NCBI GenBank assembly: GCA_002221725.1
Contig: NJFT01000021.1
Location: 124,001 to 188,000, forward strand
DNA length: 64,000 nt
Direction of reading: 5' to 3'
Source: Scedosporium boydii
Taxonomy: Eukaryota > Ascomycota > Sordariomycetes > Microascales > Microascaceae
This document shows positions 58,951 through 64,000 of this stretch, piece by piece; the first letter of the stretch is position 1; every line of letters begins with the position of its first letter. A program made the translations under genes and the position numbers. A model generated the notes under the pieces. The model made no database searches. It was not told the DNA's origin and saw only the letters and a program-made list of their open reading frames with translations.

Positions 58951-61900
58951 TCGTTGTCCATCTTCTTCGTTCCCTTCGTCAAACTACACTTGAGAGGCCT
59001 GAATTCTCCCGCCCTTACTTCCTTTTCCCTATCATCCATCCTCCATACCCCTCGCTCTCTCCCCTCCTCCCACCCCCTTTTCTCACCATCATAGGGTTCT
59101 TTGAAGAGTGTGAGTGTCGTGAGCTTCGGGACATGTAACCTACTTCATCGGCCCCGATGCGCGCGTAGTTTGCCAGTCCCCAGGAAACCTTGGAATGGAT
59201 ACCGCTCTTCCCCAGGAACTTGCCAGGAATTTCAACGTTTTACTGTCCAATACTCCGGCCCTATTGGACGACCTTGTTTCTATCTACCCCACTGGAATGC
59301 CAAAAGCAGGATGATTCTGAGCAGCAAGTTTGCTCTCTAGTCTCCGCGAGGCAAGTCAATTGGTTTCATCCCCGGATTTTCTTTCCTCAGTTCAGAGATC
59401 CGGACTCATTACCAGTCTCCGGTTATGATAGGAACGGAGTACTTCAGTTTCTCACAGTTCTTTTTTCAGTACCCTGGACTCCTTTGCGGAACCTGGATGT
59501 TTCTCATGATGTCTGATGAGCTGTTTATATCTTTGTTGATTGCAACCCCGGACCGGAATCAAACCGGTTCCCGTTTATTTTCTCTTATTATTCCGCCTGG
59601 CACGCCAGCCTGCATGATTGCTCATGGTAAATACGTTTTGGAGGACCCCGATTTTAGATGACAAAAGAAACTGGAGAGCAATGGGAAGATCTTGAGATTA
59701 ATGTTTTGGGAGGACATCGTTATACGAGGCTGGCGGCGGAGCATTCCATACTTGCGTCACCTTGCTGTCCGGATCCGGTCCGCTTATCTCCAATCTGTGT
59801 CGAAGTTCGCTCAAGTTTGTTTCCATCTGCTCTGCTCTACTTTGAGTTTGTGTTCTTTTCTTTTGCGCGATGATTAGAGCGTGTTTGCTTGCTGTCTCTA
59901 CATTATTATCTCCGGAGCTGGTGGAATTACAGGTTGGGCGGGATATTGTTTATTTCTTTCTTTTTTTTTCTTCATTGGCCATTTCAGTTGTTTCACCTCC
60001 TACTTGTCCTCTGCCTTCTCTTTGATTTGCGCTTCATCTCCTAGCCCGCCCTCATCTTGTTCTGATCATGAGTTAATGTGTTTCATTTTCTTTTCTTTTT
60101 TTTCTTTCCTCTTGGGAGACAACCGCGGCCCCGGACAGCAAGGTGAGTGAATACCCATCAAGGTGTATATATACGTGATGATCAACAGCATTTTGGACAA
60201 GGACACCTCAAACTTACGCTCTCGGGCACTCTCCTGGATTTCGTTGTCTCTACTTTATTCTTGGCTGTTATCATGATACGTGTTCTGCTTCTTATTGCCG
60301 TTACTGACTTGATTCGGCCGTGTATACCAAACCATTGGCAACATATCTTCCGTTGGACTCATCCATCTGGCTACCGGTACCTGGGCTTGTTCTTTTCCAC
60401 TAGGACGCTACTTGCTACCTTGGCTTGATAGCAATTGCGTTGAATTTCGGAGCAGCTTTGAATTTGGGTCTGGCCAGACACGGGATTAACAGCAACTGCG
60501 TCTTCTCAAAAGGAGTCAGCCAGCGTGGTTTTCATTCCGTGGACCCGAAGAATATGTTTATGAGCCGTTACCGAACGCCTAATCGGGGAGATATCAGATC
60601 TGTCTAAGCTGTAAGCCCATGGACATGATGGACTTTCCGGCCACACGCGACCCTCTGTTTTGTTGGCGCAGACTTTGCCCACGTGGCTTCAACTAACTGC
60701 GTTGTGCCACTGCATTCGTTCTGTTTGATTACGCTGTCGACTATGACTCCTGGGCCACTCTAGAACAACCTTAGACTGGATATATCGTCAGCCCTGGCGA
60801 ACAACGGTACATTGGTCGATGATGAAGGCCTTTGTGATTATCCCGGAACATCAGGCAGTCCCGTATTCCTTTCGGGCTTCGGAACTTTGGAACAGATTTT
60901 CCCAAGACTCCGATTTATGGATCCACTACGTTCGACTACACAGCCGGAGTTCATTTCCATCGGTGCATCTGCCAAAATACACAGAGCGTTCCGTCCCAGG
61001 GGTCTAATTTTTGAGTTCTCCCGGAGCTAGACATAACTTACCAGGGGATACATATGCCACCGGATGTCGCTGACATGAGCCTCGGATAGACGGCGGGGGG
61101 TGGAGTGGTGTGCGGATGGTTCTCAAGGGCAAGTGGGCCCTAGAAGGGGCCATTGGATCATTGTGGGAAGTGATTAGAGATTTAGGAGATTCCTTGGCAT
61201 CGATCTTGTACTCTGTTGGAGGAAGTGTGTGAAAATTGGTCTTTGGCATTTGGCGTTTAGGTTCTTCGAGGAACTTGATTGTTTGTATGATATCAGATGT
61301 GTCTTTTCGATCTATGTTCGATTACAGGTTCATTCTCCGTCTGAGAATAAGTCGTCACTGCTGAGCGCCCGGCGTAATTCATTTCAACGTTGATACACTG
61401 CCTCTGCGATCCCCATGCCTCGCTGGGTTTTGCACATTCCCGTGGGCAAGTCTCTTCTGGAGAAACTTGGTGTAAGGCGAACCCCGCCGCCACCTTGGAG
61501 GGTTGATGCATCGATTCCGGGCCCTGTTAGATGCGAGGATAAGGCGCAAGCATAAATGAGACAATCTCTGCCTGATGATGATCTCCTTCCATTTTAAGGG
61601 TGCTTCTCATTCCATGAAATGCTTCGTACTTGGAGATGCAAGCAATACTACGTAGATTCCAAAACCAAAAACAGAAATATGTGGCTGAACCCAACGGCAC
61701 GGCGCACTGCTGGGCGAAGTAATTAAGATGCCGGACTCGGGGGACGAACAAAGAGATGCCAGGCAAGATGAGAGGCTAGAATGACTGACTCCAGCACCCG
61801 GCGCCCGCGTGCTCCAAGACGATTTGCGCATTTCCCACCAGGTGGCTTGGGAAAGTTGCAACGTGCGTTCGTCCTGGTTGGTTCATGCCCATTCTTGTTG

Positions 61901-63402
61901 GGTTGGGAAGTTGGGATCCGGGCGCGGTCTGAGATTGGACTCCATATTCTGCGTCCGTGTCTGTGCCTGGACCACCGAATCGGTGTTTCTTACCCGTGAA
62001 TTAACCGCATCGCTAATATGACACCAAAATGAGAACAATTTTGCAACAATGGTGGTGGAGACTGCCTAAGAGCTAAACTTCTTGCAATATCGTGACCAAG
62101 AGAAGAATTTTCTGGGACAGTGTCGGACCCAACTCCATTGCCATTGCCGGGTGAGGGAATGAAATTCTGGGATTATGGTTCAGGCGAAATACTATCTAGG
62201 CCTTACCCTAGCGAGCTATGCGAGGATTGGGGATCAGCTAGGGAGAGAAGAGAATATGCCCGAGAGTCTGGGAAGTTATTTGGAAGGCTTGCTTGCCGCA
62301 GCTTCGACGCGTCTGGGAACTTCGCTCTTGGCGTGGTTCCTGGTGAATGTAGATTCACAATCCTTCGCGTGGCTGAAATAAATGCCCTTGGACAACTTAA
62401 AGAGCGGGATGCGGATGCAGAATGTGGAAATCTGGGGTAAATAACAGGAATCCCACCGGTCCAAGTCAACATCCAACCAAGCCTCTTCAGATTCGATATT
62501 GAAGAGGACCGAGGTACAGGTACACCGCCATTGCGGCGGTGTTATGATTTTCACTGCAGTCATTTTCTCGGTGTGGCAATATTGAACTATTTAAATTGAA
62601 ATTTGGAGCCAGGTGGGTATTTCGAGGTACTTCATCATGACCTTGCTGGCGGGCTTTGGACATGCATAGGACTTGCTGTACCTTTGTATTATTGATTCGA
62701 TCGACCTGAGCGTTGGGTACAAGCCCAGCCCTACCTCGAAAAATGGCCGTTTGCAATTGGTCAAGTTCCTCGGTGCTGAGGTAATCCCATTGAGTGCACA
62801 ATTTCGTTTTCAAGGTACCTTGACAAATGTACCGGACCGGACTTCGCAGTTGGTAAAACCACCTAGACCAGACTCTGAGAAAGTGGTGGTGGGTCCCCCC
62901 TCTTCATCCATCTCTGGCAGAAAAACAACAATGCCACCCATTCCACTCCTGACCGCCTTTGTCCCTCGAAAATAATACCAAAGAACGGGATTCCTTTCAT
63001 CTTTTTTTTCGCCCTTGTGCAACAACCTCTCGCTAGTATCATTTCTACACTCCTTGAGAAAGCGAAGCAGGTGAGATAAGACGAACGAGAGAGAGACAGG
63101 TGGGAAATAGAGGGTGATCCCACTTCCCCGAATTCACAAAACCGAACAGGCAGGCCAGGCCCTCTTCACCAGTCAACACCTGACGCCTTTTCCAGCACCA
63201 CTGTGGGCATCCGGTTCGCTGATTTCAAGCCCTGTGGTTCTCACTGTCTGGCTGAATTCTCCCCACCTCTGCTTGGCTCTCTTTCCCCTGATGCCCCGCC
63301 ATTGCATCGTACCTTCGCACAATTTCCAACCTTTCAACGCCCAACACCTCCTCTGAACATTGTCAGTGTCGTCGACTCGGGAACTGCCCATAGCCGATAA
63401 AA
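58951..63402. other. long intergenic region, no supported gene
   Basis: The largest late gap, 4.45 kb, shows no gene I can support. The 59-60 kb part is T-rich and could be an extended 3' untranslated region or an untranslated transcript. A 106-codon plus-strand frame at 62120-62440 is the most protein-like candidate but has no known motif. The final few hundred bases are the leader of the karyopherin gene. Confidence 0.5.
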
Positions 63403-64000
63403 ATGGATATCGCCCATGTTCGAGGGCTACTCCTCGCCACGCTGGATGCCAATGCCGACACACGAAGGCATGCCGAGCTCCAGCTCAAGCAGGTACGTCG
63501 ACAACTCTTCGGACTCGGTGAACGCCGCCCAGGGGGAAAAAAAAATACGGGTTGCCAGATAGCCATCCTTTGCGAAAGACGCGACATATGAATCGTGCCT
63601 TGGTTTCATCCTAAGCCAAAATATCCTATTCATTGCGAAGACTCGAATTTGGACTTACGGATTAGTTTCTATTTGGCACCCGAGGATGTGGGCTGGATCT
63701 CTTCGCGTCTCGTTCCTGTGGCAGGATGCAAGCAGCAATTCAAACACGATGTGACTTATTTCGTCTCCGCTGACCGATCGACTCGTATTTTCTCTAGGTC
63801 GAGGACCATGGCGGCATCATGGATGCGCTCACCGAGATTATGCAGACCGAACAAGACAACAACGTTCGTCTAGCGAGTACGCCGGCCCAGAGACCGCCTG
63901 CTAATGTGCGTTTCGGTGCTAACGTGGCTCTCTAGCTGCCATCTATATCAAGAACAGAGTAAATCGTTCCTGGTCACGGACCGAACATTACGCGACCGAG
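63403..64000 (+). CDS. nmd5: importin-7/8 type karyopherin (Nmd5/Sxm1), 5' end
   Basis: N-terminal fragment of a nuclear transport receptor of the importin-beta superfamily. Exons: 63403-63492, 63798-63876, and 63936 running off the window end. The reading MDIAHVRGLLLATLDANADT, AELQLKQ, then VEDHGGIMDALTEIMQTEQD, and AIYIKNRVNRSW across intron 2 is the IBN_N (importin-beta N-terminal) region that binds RanGTP, with the family's YIKN motif. Intron 1 is 305 bases, long for this window; intron 2 is 59 bases with a GCTAAC branch site. Only 77 residues are visible; a full protein would be about 1,000. The choice of importin-7/8 rather than another karyopherin is by resemblance. Confidence 0.8.

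Overview
This window is nuclear DNA from a filamentous ascomycete (Pezizomycotina, most likely a Sordariomycete). The genes are split by short introns of about 60-200 bases with GT..AG borders and CTAAC/CTGAC-like branch sites. Leaders are rich in pyrimidines and gaps between genes are several kilobases long. The proteins are fungal types: a Zn2Cys6 activator, a PKS-NRPS, a hybrid histidine kinase, Sfh5, an Ash1-type SET enzyme and an RfeG-like protein. I rebuilt exon structures by eye. Each complete spliced gene totals a multiple of three, and the protein motifs run across the junctions.

Layout. Positions 968-16874 look like the right-hand part of a secondary-metabolite cluster. A 757-residue Zn2Cys6/fungal_trans regulator (968-3707) is followed 612 bases later by a complete eight-exon, 4,021-residue hybrid PKS-NRPS (4320-16874). 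The synthase reads KS-AT-DH-MT-(degenerate ER)-KR-ACP-C-A-T-R. No tailoring enzyme and no trans-acting enoyl reductase lie to its right, so any partners must lie left of the window or elsewhere.

From 17.5 kb on the genes are ordinary cellular ones: an Mpv17/PMP22 membrane protein (17547-18456), a hybrid histidine kinase (23334-27293), Arp2/3 subunit 4 (28464-29328), an RRM protein (30867-33562), the Sec14-like lipid transfer protein Sfh5 (36152-37645), an Ash1-like histone methyltransferase (41435-44192), a 44-residue triple-CX2C peptide on the minus strand (46204-46338), palmitoyltransferase Pfa5 (48913-50456), DNA polymerase eta (51389-53773), an RfeG-like protein (57530-58950), and the 5' end of an importin-7/8 type karyopherin that runs off the window (63403-64000). 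All except the small peptide are on the plus strand.

The gaps hold microsatellites, a pair of diverged direct repeats (38.65-39.29 kb), a long purine-rich tract next to 40-base tandem repeats (45.4-46.0 kb), and a recurring nine-base word, TACGAAGTA/TACTTCGTA, which occurs at least eight times and only between genes. The synthase is the most likely source of undescribed biology. The small cysteine peptide and the nine-base word are the least expected smaller signals.
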